Part shown: in pieces, positions 39,848 to 48,674 of the stretch
Numbering within the stretch: the stretch's first letter is position 1
Layout of the letters: each line of letters begins with the position of its first letter
Assembly (NCBI GenBank): GCA_023264975.1
Contig: JAHFUS010000018.1
Location: forward strand, 2,333-56,661
DNA length: 54,329 nt
Direction: 5' to 3'
Source of the DNA: Actinomycetes bacterium
Lineage (GTDB): Bacteria; Actinomycetota; Acidimicrobiia; Acidimicrobiales; GCA-2861595
The notes under the pieces: model-generated
Told to the model about the DNA's origin: nothing
Seen by the model: only the letters and a program-made list of their open reading frames with translations
Databases searched by the model: none
Program-made: the position numbers and the translations under genes

Positions 39848-41836
39848 ATGAGCGAGACGGATCTGGAGCAGCTGGGCATCAACGTCATCCGCGGCCTGGC
39901 GATGGACATGCCGCAGGCGGCCAACTCGGGCCACCCCGGCACGGCGATGGCGCTGGCGCCACTGGCCCATGTGCTGTGGACCAAGGTGATGCGCCACGAC
40001 CCGAGCGAGCCCGACTGGCCGGACCGTGACCGCTTCGTGCTGTCCGTCGGCCACGCCTCGGTGCTGCTGTACTCCATGCTCTACCTCACGGGCTACCCGG
40101 ATCTCACCCTCGATGACCTCAGGAACTTCCGGCAGTGGGGCAGCAAGACCCCCGGCCACCCCGAGGTCCATCACACCAAGGGCGTGGAGGTCACCACCGG
40201 CCCCCTGGGCCAGGGCTTCGCCAACGCCGTGGGCATGGGCGTGGCCGAGCGTTTCCTGCGGGCACGGTTCTCGCCCGAGGTGTGCGACCACCACACGTTC
40301 GTGTTCTGCAGCGACGGCGACCTCGAGGAGGGCGTGAGCCACGAGGCGGGCTCACTCGCCGGCCACCTCGGCCTCGGCCGACTGGTCTACGTCTACGACG
40401 ACAACCACATCACCATCGACGGGCCCACCGAGCTGTCCTTCAGCGAGAACGTGCCCAAGCGCTTCGAGGCCTACGGCTGGCACGTGGACGACATCGGCCA
40501 GGTGGCGAACGACACCGGGGCCCTCGAGGCCGCGCTGCGGGGCGCCATGGCCGTCGAGGACAAGCCGTCGATGATCGTGCTGCGCAGCCACATCGGCTAC
40601 CCGTCGCCCAAGTACACCGACACCTCCGCCGCCCACGGCAACCCGCTGGGCGACGACGAGATCGCGATCACGAAGCAGCTCATGGGCCTCCCGGCCGACG
40701 AGAAGTTCTACGTGCCCGCCGAGGTGCTCGAGATGTACCGCCAGTGCATCCCCCGTGGCCAGGCCATTCGCCGGGAGTGGGAGCAGCGCCTCCAGGCATG
40801 GACCGGCGACCGGAAGCGCTACGAGGCATGCCTCGACGGCCGCGGCCTCACCGGGTGGGAAGCCAAGCTGCCCACGTTCGAGGCGGGCAAGGCCATGGCC
40901 ACCCGCAAGGCCAGCGGCGCGTGTGTGCAGGCCATCGCCGACGACGTGCCCGGCCTCCTGGCCGGCGGCGCCGACCTCACAGACAACACCGGCACCTTCC
41001 TCAAGGAGCACGGCGTGCAGTCGGCCGCCGAGCCCGGCGGGCGTCTCCTGTACTACGGCATCCGTGAGCACGCCATGGGCTCGCTCATGAACGGCGCTGC
41101 CCTGCACGGTGGCGTGGTGCCCGTCGGTGGCACCTTCTTCATCTTCAGCGACTACATGCGCCCCGCCGTCCGCCTGGCCGCCATCAGCGAGGCCAAGGTC
41201 GTCTACTCGTGGACGCACGACTCGGTCGGCCTCGGTGAGGACGGGCCCACCCACCAGCCCATCGAGCAGATCGCCGCCATCCGGGCCATTCCCCATCTGC
41301 GGGTCATCCGCCCGGCCGACGCGAACGAGACGGCCCATGCATGGCGGGTGGCGATCAACTCCGACGGCCCCACCGCCCTCCTCCTCACCCGCCAGGACGT
41401 GCCCGTGCTCGAGGGCACGGCCGACCGGGCCGACGATGTGGCGAGGGGCGCCTACGTCCTCGAAGCCGGGGCTGAAGATCCCGACCTGATCCTGGTGGGC
41501 ACCGGCAGCGAGGTCCACATCTGCCTGGGCGCGGCCGAGCAGCTGGCCACCGAGGGCGTGGTGGCGCGCGTCGTGTCCATGCCCTCGTGGGAGCTGTTCG
41601 AGGCCCAGGACGACGACTACCAGGAGTCGGTGCTCCCCTCCGACGTGCCCACCCTCGCCGTCGAGGCGGGCGCTTCGTTCGGTTGGGACCGCTGGGCCGA
41701 CGACTCGGTTTCCATCGACAACCGGTTCGGCGCCTCGGCCCCGGGCAAGGTCGTGCTGGAGAAGCTCGGCTACTCGCCCAGGAACGTGGCGGAGCGGGCG
41801 AGGGCCCTCCTGGCCGCCTTGGAGGACGAGGAATGA
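39848..41836 (+). CDS. tkt: Transketolase
   Basis: 662 residues, full length. ThDP-binding region H-x-S-A/V...G-H-P-E-V-H-H-T-K-G-V-E and the G-P-L-G-Q-G motif, G-D-G-D-L-E-E-G with D-D-N-H-I-T-I-D-G, and pyrimidine-domain motifs are all visible. It moves two-carbon units between sugar phosphates in the non-oxidative pentose phosphate pathway. Head of a seven-gene plus-strand group; its stop overlaps tal (ATGA). Confidence 0.95.
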   Translation: MSETDLEQLGINVIRGLAMDMPQAANSGHPGTAMALAPLAHVLWTKVMRHDPSEPDWPDRDRFVLSVGHASVLLYSMLYLTGYPDLTLDDLRNFRQWGSKTPGHPEVHHTKGVEVTTGPLGQGFANAVGMGVAERFLRARFSPEVCDHHTFVFCSDGDLEEGVSHEAGSLAGHLGLGRLVYVYDDNHITIDGPTELSFSENVPKRFEAYGWHVDDIGQVANDTGALEAALRGAMAVEDKPSMIVLRSHIGYPSPKYTDTSAAHGNPLGDDEIAITKQLMGLPADEKFYVPAEVLEMYRQCIPRGQAIRREWEQRLQAWTGDRKRYEACLDGRGLTGWEAKLPTFEAGKAMATRKASGACVQAIADDVPGLLAGGADLTDNTGTFLKEHGVQSAAEPGGRLLYYGIREHAMGSLMNGAALHGGVVPVGGTFFIFSDYMRPAVRLAAISEAKVVYSWTHDSVGLGEDGPTHQPIEQIAAIRAIPHLRVIRPADANETAHAWRVAINSDGPTALLLTRQDVPVLEGTADRADDVARGAYVLEAGAEDPDLILVGTGSEVHICLGAAEQLATEGVVARVVSMPSWELFEAQDDDYQESVLPSDVPTLAVEAGASFGWDRWADDSVSIDNRFGASAPGKVVLEKLGYSPRNVAERARALLAALEDEE

Positions 41837-42963
41837 CGGACGCCGGCGGCTCAAGCACCGAGCGCAGCCGGCTCCACGAGCTGTACGCGATCCACGGGCA
41901 GAGCCCCTGGATCGACAACCTGACCCGCACCATGATCGCCTCCGGCCACCTCCGGGACGTGGTGGACCGCGGCGTCCGTGGGGTCACCTCCAACCCCACG
42001 ATCTTCGCCAAGGCGTTCGAGGCGGGCACCGACTACGACGAGGCGTTCGCCGACCTCGTCCAGGTCCACAGCGTGGAGGACGCCTACTGGGAGCTGGTGA
42101 TCGACGACGTCCTGCACGCCCTCGAGATCCTCCGCCCGGTGCACGAGGAGAGCAGGGGCACCGACGGCTTCGTGTCCATCGAGGTGGCGCCCGCCATCGC
42201 CCACGACGCGGTGGCCACAGCCAGAGCGGCCCGGTTCCTGCACAGCCGCATCGACCGCCCGAACCTGCTGGTGAAAATCCCCGCCACCAAGGAAGGCGTC
42301 GCCGCCATCCGCACCATGGTGGGCGAGGGCGCCGACGTCAACGTCACCCTCATCTTCGGGCTGGAGCGCTACGACGAGGTCATCGAGGCGTACCTGTCCG
42401 GCCTGGAGGCGGTCGAGGGCGACCTCAGCGGCATCCAGGGTGTGGCCTCGTTCTTCGTGAGCCGGGTCGACACTCTGGTCGACCGCCTGCTCGACGAGAT
42501 CGCCACGCCGGAAGCCCTGGCCCTGCGGGGAAAGGTGGCCGTGGCCCAGGCCCAGGTCGCCTACCAGCACTTCCTCCAGGCGTTCTCGGGGCCTCGCTGG
42601 GAGGCGTTGCGGGCGCGCCGCGCCTGCCCGCAGCGGCCGCTGTGGGCCTCCACGTCCACCAAGAACCCCGCCTATCCCGAGCTCCTCTACGTCGACAGCC
42701 TGATAGGGCCCGACACGGTGAACACCATGCCGGACGCCACTCTTGAGGCGTTCGCCGACCACGGCACGCCCGCCCGCACGATCGACGTCGACGACGACGA
42801 GGCGCGCATCGTGCTCGAACAGGTCGCCGCCGTCGGCGTCGACATGGACGACGTGGCCATGATCCTCGAGGGCGAGGGCGTGGCGTCGTTCGCCAAGTCC
42901 TACGACGAGCTGCTGCAACGCCTCGACGACAAGGCCAACGCCCTCACCGGCGGGGCCGGATGA
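41833..42963 (+). CDS. tal: Transaldolase
   Basis: 376 residues, the longer actinobacterial type. Conserved G-V-T-S-N-P-T-I-F, and the Schiff-base Lys in L-L-V-K-I-P-A-T-K-E-G. It transfers dihydroxyacetone units in the pentose phosphate pathway. ATG overlaps the tkt stop; its own stop overlaps the pgi ATG, so tkt-tal-pgi are translationally coupled. Confidence 0.95.
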   Translation: MTDAGGSSTERSRLHELYAIHGQSPWIDNLTRTMIASGHLRDVVDRGVRGVTSNPTIFAKAFEAGTDYDEAFADLVQVHSVEDAYWELVIDDVLHALEILRPVHEESRGTDGFVSIEVAPAIAHDAVATARAARFLHSRIDRPNLLVKIPATKEGVAAIRTMVGEGADVNVTLIFGLERYDEVIEAYLSGLEAVEGDLSGIQGVASFFVSRVDTLVDRLLDEIATPEALALRGKVAVAQAQVAYQHFLQAFSGPRWEALRARRACPQRPLWASTSTKNPAYPELLYVDSLIGPDTVNTMPDATLEAFADHGTPARTIDVDDDEARIVLEQVAAVGVDMDDVAMILEGEGVASFAKSYDELLQRLDDKANALTGGAG

Positions 42964-44330
42964 CCGTGACGAGCGACGCCGGGACAGCAGAGCTGCTGGC
43001 CCGGCTTCGGGCCGGCGACGCCGGGCTGTGGCCCGAGGGCAATGTCTCGCCCAACCGGCTTGGGTGGATCACCGTCCCCGAGCGCATGCGCTCAGAGGCG
43101 GGGGACATCGGCGCATGGGCGGCGGGCATCGACGCCTCCAAGGTGGTGCTGCTCGGCATGGGCGGCTCGTCCCTCGGCCCCGAGGTGCTGCGGGCAGCGG
43201 TCGGCTCCGACCGGCTGGTCGTGCTCGACACCACCGAGCCCGAGACCATCGCTGCTGTCGACACGGACGACGCCTTCTTCCTCGTCTCGTCCAAGTCGGG
43301 CACCACCCTCGAGGTGATGGCGCTCCTGGCCCATTTCCGCGAGCGGGTGCCCGACGGCAGCCGCTACGCCGCCATCACCGACCCGGGCACCCCCCTGGCC
43401 GACATGGCCGCCGACTTCGGCTTCAACCGGCTGTTCGTCAACCCGCCGGACATCGGTGGGCGCTATTCGGTGCTGTCGTATTTCGGGTTGGTGCCCGCCG
43501 CCCTGTGCGGGATCGACGTGGCCGGGTTGTGCGACCGGGCCCTGGCCACTGAGGCCACCGCCGCCGTGGAACTCGGGCTGGCCGCTGCCCACGCGGCCAA
43601 GGACGGTCGCGACAAGCTCACCGTGGTGGTGCCCGAGCCGTTCGCCGCCTTCGGCCTGTGGGTGGAGCAGTTGGTGGCGGAGTCCACCGGCAAGCGGGGC
43701 ACGGGGTGCGTACCTGTGCCCACCACCGAGGTCGAGATGGGCGACGACCGCCACCTGGTGGCCCTCGAGCTTTCCGACCCGCTCGAGCTGGGCGCCGAGT
43801 TCTACAAGTGGGAGATCGCCGTGGCCGTAGCCGGCCACGCTCTCGGCGTCGACCCGTTCGACGAGCCCGACGTGGCGGTGGCCAAGGCCAACACGGCCAA
43901 GGTCCTGTCCTCGCTGCCGCTGCCCGAGCTCGAGTCGGCCGACCCTGCCGGCGTCACCGCCTGGCTGGAGGAGCAGGTCCGCCCCGGCGACTACGTGGCC
44001 GTGCTGGCCTACCTTCCCTACAAGCACGGCGACGCCCTGGAGCGGGTGCGCCACTCGCTGCGCGACGGCCTCGGGGGCATCGCCGTCACGGCCGGCTACG
44101 GGCCCCGCTATCTGCACTCCACTGGCCAGATGCACAAGGGCGGGCCCAACACGGTGGTGGTAGTGCAACTCGTGCCCCGCACGTCGGCGCCCTCGGTGCC
44201 CATACCGTCCCACCCGTACGACTTCAACACCCTCATCGAGGCGCAGGCCATGGGCGACCTCCAGTCGCTCGGGGAGCGCGGCCGGCGCGTCCGGCGCTTC
44301 GCGGTGGACGACCTGAAGGAGGTGCGCTGA
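42960..44330 (+). CDS. pgi: Glucose-6-phosphate isomerase (short type)
   Basis: 456 residues, shorter than the about 550 of typical PGI. SIS-domain motifs G-M-G-G-S-S-L-G-P-E-V and S-S-K-S-G-T-T, and the C-terminal G-Q-M-H-K-G-G are present. In some bacteria tal and a short pgi are fused into one protein; here they are separate but overlap by 4 bp, which keeps them stoichiometric. Confidence 0.9.
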   Translation: MTVTSDAGTAELLARLRAGDAGLWPEGNVSPNRLGWITVPERMRSEAGDIGAWAAGIDASKVVLLGMGGSSLGPEVLRAAVGSDRLVVLDTTEPETIAAVDTDDAFFLVSSKSGTTLEVMALLAHFRERVPDGSRYAAITDPGTPLADMAADFGFNRLFVNPPDIGGRYSVLSYFGLVPAALCGIDVAGLCDRALATEATAAVELGLAAAHAAKDGRDKLTVVVPEPFAAFGLWVEQLVAESTGKRGTGCVPVPTTEVEMGDDRHLVALELSDPLELGAEFYKWEIAVAVAGHALGVDPFDEPDVAVAKANTAKVLSSLPLPELESADPAGVTAWLEEQVRPGDYVAVLAYLPYKHGDALERVRHSLRDGLGGIAVTAGYGPRYLHSTGQMHKGGPNTVVVVQLVPRTSAPSVPIPSHPYDFNTLIEAQAMGDLQSLGERGRRVRRFAVDDLKEVR

Positions 44331-45298
44331 TCCGCATCGGCATGGTGGGCCTCGGACGCATGGGCGCCAACATGACCAGGCGCCTGGTCGACGCCGGCCA
44401 CGAGGTGGTCGCCTACGACCGTGACCTCACGCTGGTGGCGAAGGCGGCCGACGAGGGGGCCATCGGCGCCGCCGGCCTCGAGGAGATGATCGGCAAGCTC
44501 CCCGCTCCGCGTGCCGTGTGGCTGATGGTGCCGGCCGGCGACGTCACCCGGTCGGCCATCGACGCGGTGTCCGCCCTGATGGACGAGGGCGACACCATCG
44601 TCGACGGCGGCAACTCCCGGTTCACCGACGCCCAGGCCCGTTCGGCCAAGCTGGCCGGGAAGGCAATCGCCTTCGTCGACGCCGGCGTGTCCGGCGGTGT
44701 GTGGGGGCTGAAGAACGGGTACTGCCTCATGGTGGGCGGCGACCGTGACGCGGTGCGCCGGCTGGAGCCCGTGTTCATGGCCCTGGCCCCTGAGAACGGC
44801 TATGCCCACGTGGGGCCGTCGGGCGCCGGCCACTACACCAAGATGATCCACAACGGGATCGAGTACGGCCTGCTCCAGGCCTACGCCGAGGGTTTCGCCC
44901 TCCTCGAGGCGGCGCCCGAGTTCAACCTCGACCTGCACCGCATCGCCTCGTTGTGGAACCACGGCTCGGTGGTGCGCTCGTGGCTCCTCGAGCTCACCGA
45001 GCTGGCCCTCGCCAACCCCGATCAGTTCGCCCAGGTCAAGGGCGTGGTGGCCGACTCGGGCGAGGGTCGCTGGACGGTGGAGGAGGCGGTGAACCGCTCA
45101 GTGCCGGCTCCGGTGATCACCGCCTCGCTCTTCGCCCGCTTCGCCTCCCGGGACGAGGAGCGCTATGCCGCCCGCATCGTCGCCGCCCTGCGTAACCAGT
45201 TCGGCGGGCACTCGTTCTTCACCGAAGCCATGGCGGCCGAGGACCAGAAGGAGTCCTCCGACCACGACCCAGGCGATGTGACCACGCCAGAGACGTGA
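44327..45298 (+). CDS. gnd: 6-Phosphogluconate dehydrogenase (decarboxylating, short type)
   Basis: 323 residues. Rossmann G-L-G-R-M-G, substrate motif G-V-S-G-G-V-W-G-L-K-N-G, catalytic Lys in H-Y-T-K-M-I-H-N-G-I-E-Y. It oxidises 6-phosphogluconate to ribulose-5-phosphate. The family needs the strand I-R-I-G-M-V before the first Gly motif, so the ATG at 44342 would cut it off. The start is placed at CTG 44327 (overlapping the pgi stop) or ATC 44330, both preceded by a GGAGG at 44318-44322. Confidence 0.9.
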   Translation: MIRIGMVGLGRMGANMTRRLVDAGHEVVAYDRDLTLVAKAADEGAIGAAGLEEMIGKLPAPRAVWLMVPAGDVTRSAIDAVSALMDEGDTIVDGGNSRFTDAQARSAKLAGKAIAFVDAGVSGGVWGLKNGYCLMVGGDRDAVRRLEPVFMALAPENGYAHVGPSGAGHYTKMIHNGIEYGLLQAYAEGFALLEAAPEFNLDLHRIASLWNHGSVVRSWLLELTELALANPDQFAQVKGVVADSGEGRWTVEEAVNRSVPAPVITASLFARFASRDEERYAARIVAALRNQFGGHSFFTEAMAAEDQKESSDHDPGDVTTPET

Positions 45299-45311
45299 GC
45301 CGTCGGCCCCG

Positions 45312-46823
45312 GTGACCGACGCCAACCCGCTCCTCGAAGGGCTGGACTCCGATCGCCGGGCCCCGCCGTGTGTGCTGGTCGTCTACGGCGCCTCGGGCGA
45401 CCTCACCCAGCGCAAGCTGATCCCCGCCCTGGAGGCCCTGGCTTCCGACGGCCGCCTGTCCCCCGCCTTCGCCGTCGTCGGCGTGGCCCGCACCGAGATG
45501 ACCGACGAGGAGTTCCAGGCCCGTGTGCGCAGGGCCGTCCCCGAGGCCAGCGGGGCGTGGGAGGCCGTGGTGGGCAACTTCCGCTACGTCGCCGGCAGCT
45601 ACACTGGCGACGAGACGTTCGAGCGCCTCGGGCAGGTACTCACCGAGCTCGACGAGCAGGTGGGCACGTCGGGCAACCGGGTCCACTACATGGCCACCGT
45701 TCCCGAGGTGTTCGAGGGGGTCACCGCCGGCCTCGGCCGCCACGGCCTGGGCGAGCCCCGCGACGAGGGCTCCTTCGTGCGCCTGGTGATCGAGAAGCCG
45801 TACGGCCGGGACCTGGCCGGCGCCCTGCACCTGGACCAGGCCATCCACGAGGTGTTCCGGGAGGAGCAGATCTACCGGATCGACCACTACCTCGGGAAGG
45901 AGACGGTCCAGAACGTCCTCGCCCTGCGCTTCGCCAACGCCATCTTCGAGCCCATCTGGAACCGGCGCTACGTCGACCACGTGCAGATCACCGTGGCCGA
46001 GTCGCTCGGCATGGGCCACCGCGGCGGGTTCTACGAGACGGCCGGCGCCCTGCGCGACATCGTGCAGAACCATGTGCTCCAGGTGCTGGCCCTCACCCTC
46101 ATGGAGCCCCCTGCCACCATCGACGCCAAGGGCATCCGGGACGAGAAGGTGAAGGCGCTGCGGGCGGTCGACATCCCGGCGCCCGACGATGTGACCATCG
46201 ACGTGGTGCGCGGCCAGTACGACAGCGGCTGGGTGGAGGGCGAGGAGGTGCCCGGCTACCGGGAGGAGGAGGGCGTGGACCCGGCCAGCCGCACCGAGAC
46301 CTACGTGGCCATGCGGATGAGGATCGACAACTGGCGGTGGGCCGGCGTGCCGTTCTACGTCCGTACCGGAAAGCGCCTGCCCAAGCGGGTCACCGAGGTG
46401 GCCATGGAGTTCCAAGACGTCCCCCACCTGCCATTCGGCTCCAAGGAGACCCGCGGCCTCGGCCCCAACGCCCTGGTGCTGCGCATCCAGCCCGACGAGG
46501 GCATCTCGCTGCGCTTCGGCGCCAAGGTGCCGGGCCAGGCCTTCCGGGTACGCAGCGTGTCCATGGACTTCTCCTACGGCGCCGCTTTCCTGGAGGAGAC
46601 GCCCGACGCCTACGAGCGCCTCCTGCTCGACGCCATGGTTGGCGACCCCACCTTGTTCATCCGGGCCGACGAGGTGGAGCAGGCGTGGCGGATCGTCCAG
46701 CCCATCCAGGAGCTCTGGTCCGACGATGCCACCCCGCTGGCCCGGTACGGGGCCGGCTCGTGGGGGCCGAGGGAGGCGGACCGCCTCCTCGAACGGGACG
46801 GGCGGCGGTGGCGCAGCCCGTAG
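45312..46823 (+). CDS. zwf: Glucose-6-phosphate 1-dehydrogenase
   Basis: 503 residues. NADP-binding Y-G-A-S-G-D-L-T-Q-R-K-L and the catalytic R-I-D-H-Y-L-G-K-E are present, with E-K-P-Y-G-R-D. First step of the oxidative pentose phosphate pathway. GTG start 13 bp after gnd. Overlaps opcA by 16 bp. Confidence 0.95.
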   Translation: MTDANPLLEGLDSDRRAPPCVLVVYGASGDLTQRKLIPALEALASDGRLSPAFAVVGVARTEMTDEEFQARVRRAVPEASGAWEAVVGNFRYVAGSYTGDETFERLGQVLTELDEQVGTSGNRVHYMATVPEVFEGVTAGLGRHGLGEPRDEGSFVRLVIEKPYGRDLAGALHLDQAIHEVFREEQIYRIDHYLGKETVQNVLALRFANAIFEPIWNRRYVDHVQITVAESLGMGHRGGFYETAGALRDIVQNHVLQVLALTLMEPPATIDAKGIRDEKVKALRAVDIPAPDDVTIDVVRGQYDSGWVEGEEVPGYREEEGVDPASRTETYVAMRMRIDNWRWAGVPFYVRTGKRLPKRVTEVAMEFQDVPHLPFGSKETRGLGPNALVLRIQPDEGISLRFGAKVPGQAFRVRSVSMDFSYGAAFLEETPDAYERLLLDAMVGDPTLFIRADEVEQAWRIVQPIQELWSDDATPLARYGAGSWGPREADRLLERDGRRWRSP

Positions 46824-47917
46824 CGCACAGCGACCTCGACGGCTGGCGGGGCGAGGATGTGCGCCTCGGCCAGGTCCTCGACGCCCTGGCCGAGCTGCGC
46901 CACCACCGCCAGGGCGGCGCCACCCGGGCCAGCGTCACCAACCTTGTCGTGGTTTCGCGCCACGACGACGAGGTGGAGCAGGCGTGCGACGCCGTCCACC
47001 GACTCGGGCGGCGCCACCCCGGTCGCAACATCGTGCTCCTCGCCTCCCCCGGGGCCGGCCCCTCCCGCATCGACGCCGAGGTGCGGCTGCACGGATCGGT
47101 GGCGGAAGGGCACGCGGTGTGGTCGGAGGACGTCCGCCTGGTCGTCCAGGGCCCGCTGGCCGGCCATCTGGAGTCGCTCATCGAGCCCTTGACCCTGCCC
47201 GACCTGCCAGTGGCGGTGTGGTTCGTGAGCGGCCTGCCCGACCCGCACGATCCGCTCGTCCTGGCCGCCACCACCGTGGTGGTCGACGGCGACACCCTGG
47301 CGGACGCGACGTCGGTGGCGGCCATGGCCCGCCTGGCCGCCCGGCGGGTGGTGTTCGACCTGTGCTGGGAGCGACTGCGCCCGTGGCGCCAACTGCTGGC
47401 CGGTGCATTCGAGGTCCCCGCCGCCCGCCCGTTCCTGGCCGGGGTGACGCGCGTCGAGGTGGAGGGACCGCAGTGGCCCAGCGCCCTGCTGGGCGGATGG
47501 GCCGCCTCCCGGCTCGGCCTGCCCCCGTCGGCCATCGGGCGTGCGCCGGCGGCCACACCGGCCATCCGGTTGGTGGCGGAGCACGGCGGGCAGGTCGCCA
47601 CGTTCGTGGCCGAGCAGGCTGAGGGTGCAGGCGGGACCCCGGTCGTGCGGCTGGTGAGCAGCCTCGCCTCCCCCGGCGCCCGCCCGGACAGGCTCTCGTT
47701 GCCGGAGGACCCGACGGCCTGGGCGCTCGGCGAGGTGCTCACCCGCAGCGGGCGTGACCGGCCCGGGAGGTCGGTCCGTCAGGCAGCTCGCTTTGGGGCC
47801 ATCCCACAGGGATGGTCCACCGGCGACCGGGTGCAGGGCCAGGCGCTCCAGGCGGCCGTCGCCCTCGCCGGACCACCCCCACAAGCGGAGGCGTCCGCAG
47901 GACCACCGGCCTCATAG
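46808..47917 (+). CDS. opcA: OpcA-like glucose-6-phosphate dehydrogenase assembly protein
   Basis: 369 residues. Matches the OpcA family that supports assembly or activity of Zwf in cyanobacteria and actinobacteria: V-T-N-L-V-V-V-S-R-H-D-D-E-V, H-P-G-R-N-I-V-L-L, V-Q-G-P-L-A-G-H-L, L-P-D-L-P-V-A-V-W-F. GTG start inside the end of zwf; the longer upstream frame is the zwf shadow. Its TAG stop is the first part of the pgl -10 hexamer. Confidence 0.88.
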   Translation: MAQPVAHSDLDGWRGEDVRLGQVLDALAELRHHRQGGATRASVTNLVVVSRHDDEVEQACDAVHRLGRRHPGRNIVLLASPGAGPSRIDAEVRLHGSVAEGHAVWSEDVRLVVQGPLAGHLESLIEPLTLPDLPVAVWFVSGLPDPHDPLVLAATTVVVDGDTLADATSVAAMARLAARRVVFDLCWERLRPWRQLLAGAFEVPAARPFLAGVTRVEVEGPQWPSALLGGWAASRLGLPPSAIGRAPAATPAIRLVAEHGGQVATFVAEQAEGAGGTPVVRLVSSLASPGARPDRLSLPEDPTAWALGEVLTRSGRDRPGRSVRQAARFGAIPQGWSTGDRVQGQALQAAVALAGPPPQAEASAGPPAS

Positions 47918-47920
47918 GCT
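47915..47920 (+). promoter_or_regulatory. -10-like hexamer TAGGCT before pgl, overlapping a stop codon
   Basis: TAGGCT, 7 nt, then GTG 47928. The first three bases are the opcA stop codon. Same arrangement as tkt. Confidence 0.45.
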
Positions 47921-47927
47921 CCGCCGT

Positions 47928-48593
47928 GTGAACGGAGAGCTTCTCGTTGTCGACGACGTGGCGGGCAGCTTCGCGGAGTGCGTGACCGAGGCGTTCCGGC
48001 AGCGTGTCGGCGACGAATTCTCGTTCGCCCTGTCCGGCGGGGAGACGGCCCGGCGCTGCTACGAGCGGCTGGCCGCCGACTCGATCGAGTCCATGGACTG
48101 GTGGCTGGTCGACGTTTACTGGGGCGACGAGCGGTGCGTGGCGCCCGACCACGCCGACTCCAACGAGCGGCTCGGGCGCCAGGCGCTCCTGGAGAGGGTG
48201 GGTGGGGCCCAGTCGGTGCACCCGATGCGCTGCGAGGAGGGCCCCGACCCCTATCAGCTGCGGGTGGGCGAGCTGGGCCGCTTCGACGTCGTCCATCTGG
48301 GCCTCGGCAGCGACGGCCACACCGCCTCACTGTTCCCGGGCTCGCCGGGCCTCGAGGCCGACCCCGGCCGCCTGGTCGTCATGAACGAGGACCCGTCGGG
48401 CCGCAACCCCCACCGGCGCATGACGCTCACGCTCTCGGGCATCGCCCGGGCCCGCCTGGCCCTGTTCACCGTGTCGGGCGAGGAGAAGCAGGAGGCCATG
48501 CAGCGGGTGGCCGACGGCGACGACCTCCCGGCCGCCCGGGTGCGGGCCGACCGGGTCGTGTGGCTGGTCGACCCCGCTGCCGCGCCCCGCTGA
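47928..48593 (+). CDS. pgl: 6-Phosphogluconolactonase
   Basis: 221 residues. DevB/NagB-like fold: F-A-L-S-G-G-E-T-A-R near the N-terminus, W-W-L-V-D-V-Y-W-G-D-E-R-C-V, and G-L-G-S-D-G-H-T-A-S-L-F-P-G. It hydrolyses 6-phosphogluconolactone and completes the oxidative branch beside zwf and gnd. GTG start, probably leaderless. Confidence 0.92.
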   Translation: MNGELLVVDDVAGSFAECVTEAFRQRVGDEFSFALSGGETARRCYERLAADSIESMDWWLVDVYWGDERCVAPDHADSNERLGRQALLERVGGAQSVHPMRCEEGPDPYQLRVGELGRFDVVHLGLGSDGHTASLFPGSPGLEADPGRLVVMNEDPSGRNPHRRMTLTLSGIARARLALFTVSGEEKQEAMQRVADGDDLPAARVRADRVVWLVDPAAAPR

Positions 48594-48626
48594 ATCGTCA
48601 GGGCCCCGAACACGCCCGGCGCGCCG

Positions 48627-48632
48627 TAGACT
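48627..48632 (+). promoter_or_regulatory. -10-like hexamer TAGACT before the CooC-like gene
   Basis: TAGACT, with the ATG 43 nt downstream behind an SD-like GAAGGGAG (48661-48668), so this gene would have a short leader. Confidence 0.4.
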
Positions 48633-48674
48633 TTCGTGTACGTGGCGGGACTCGTCCGCCGAAGGGAGCACGGC

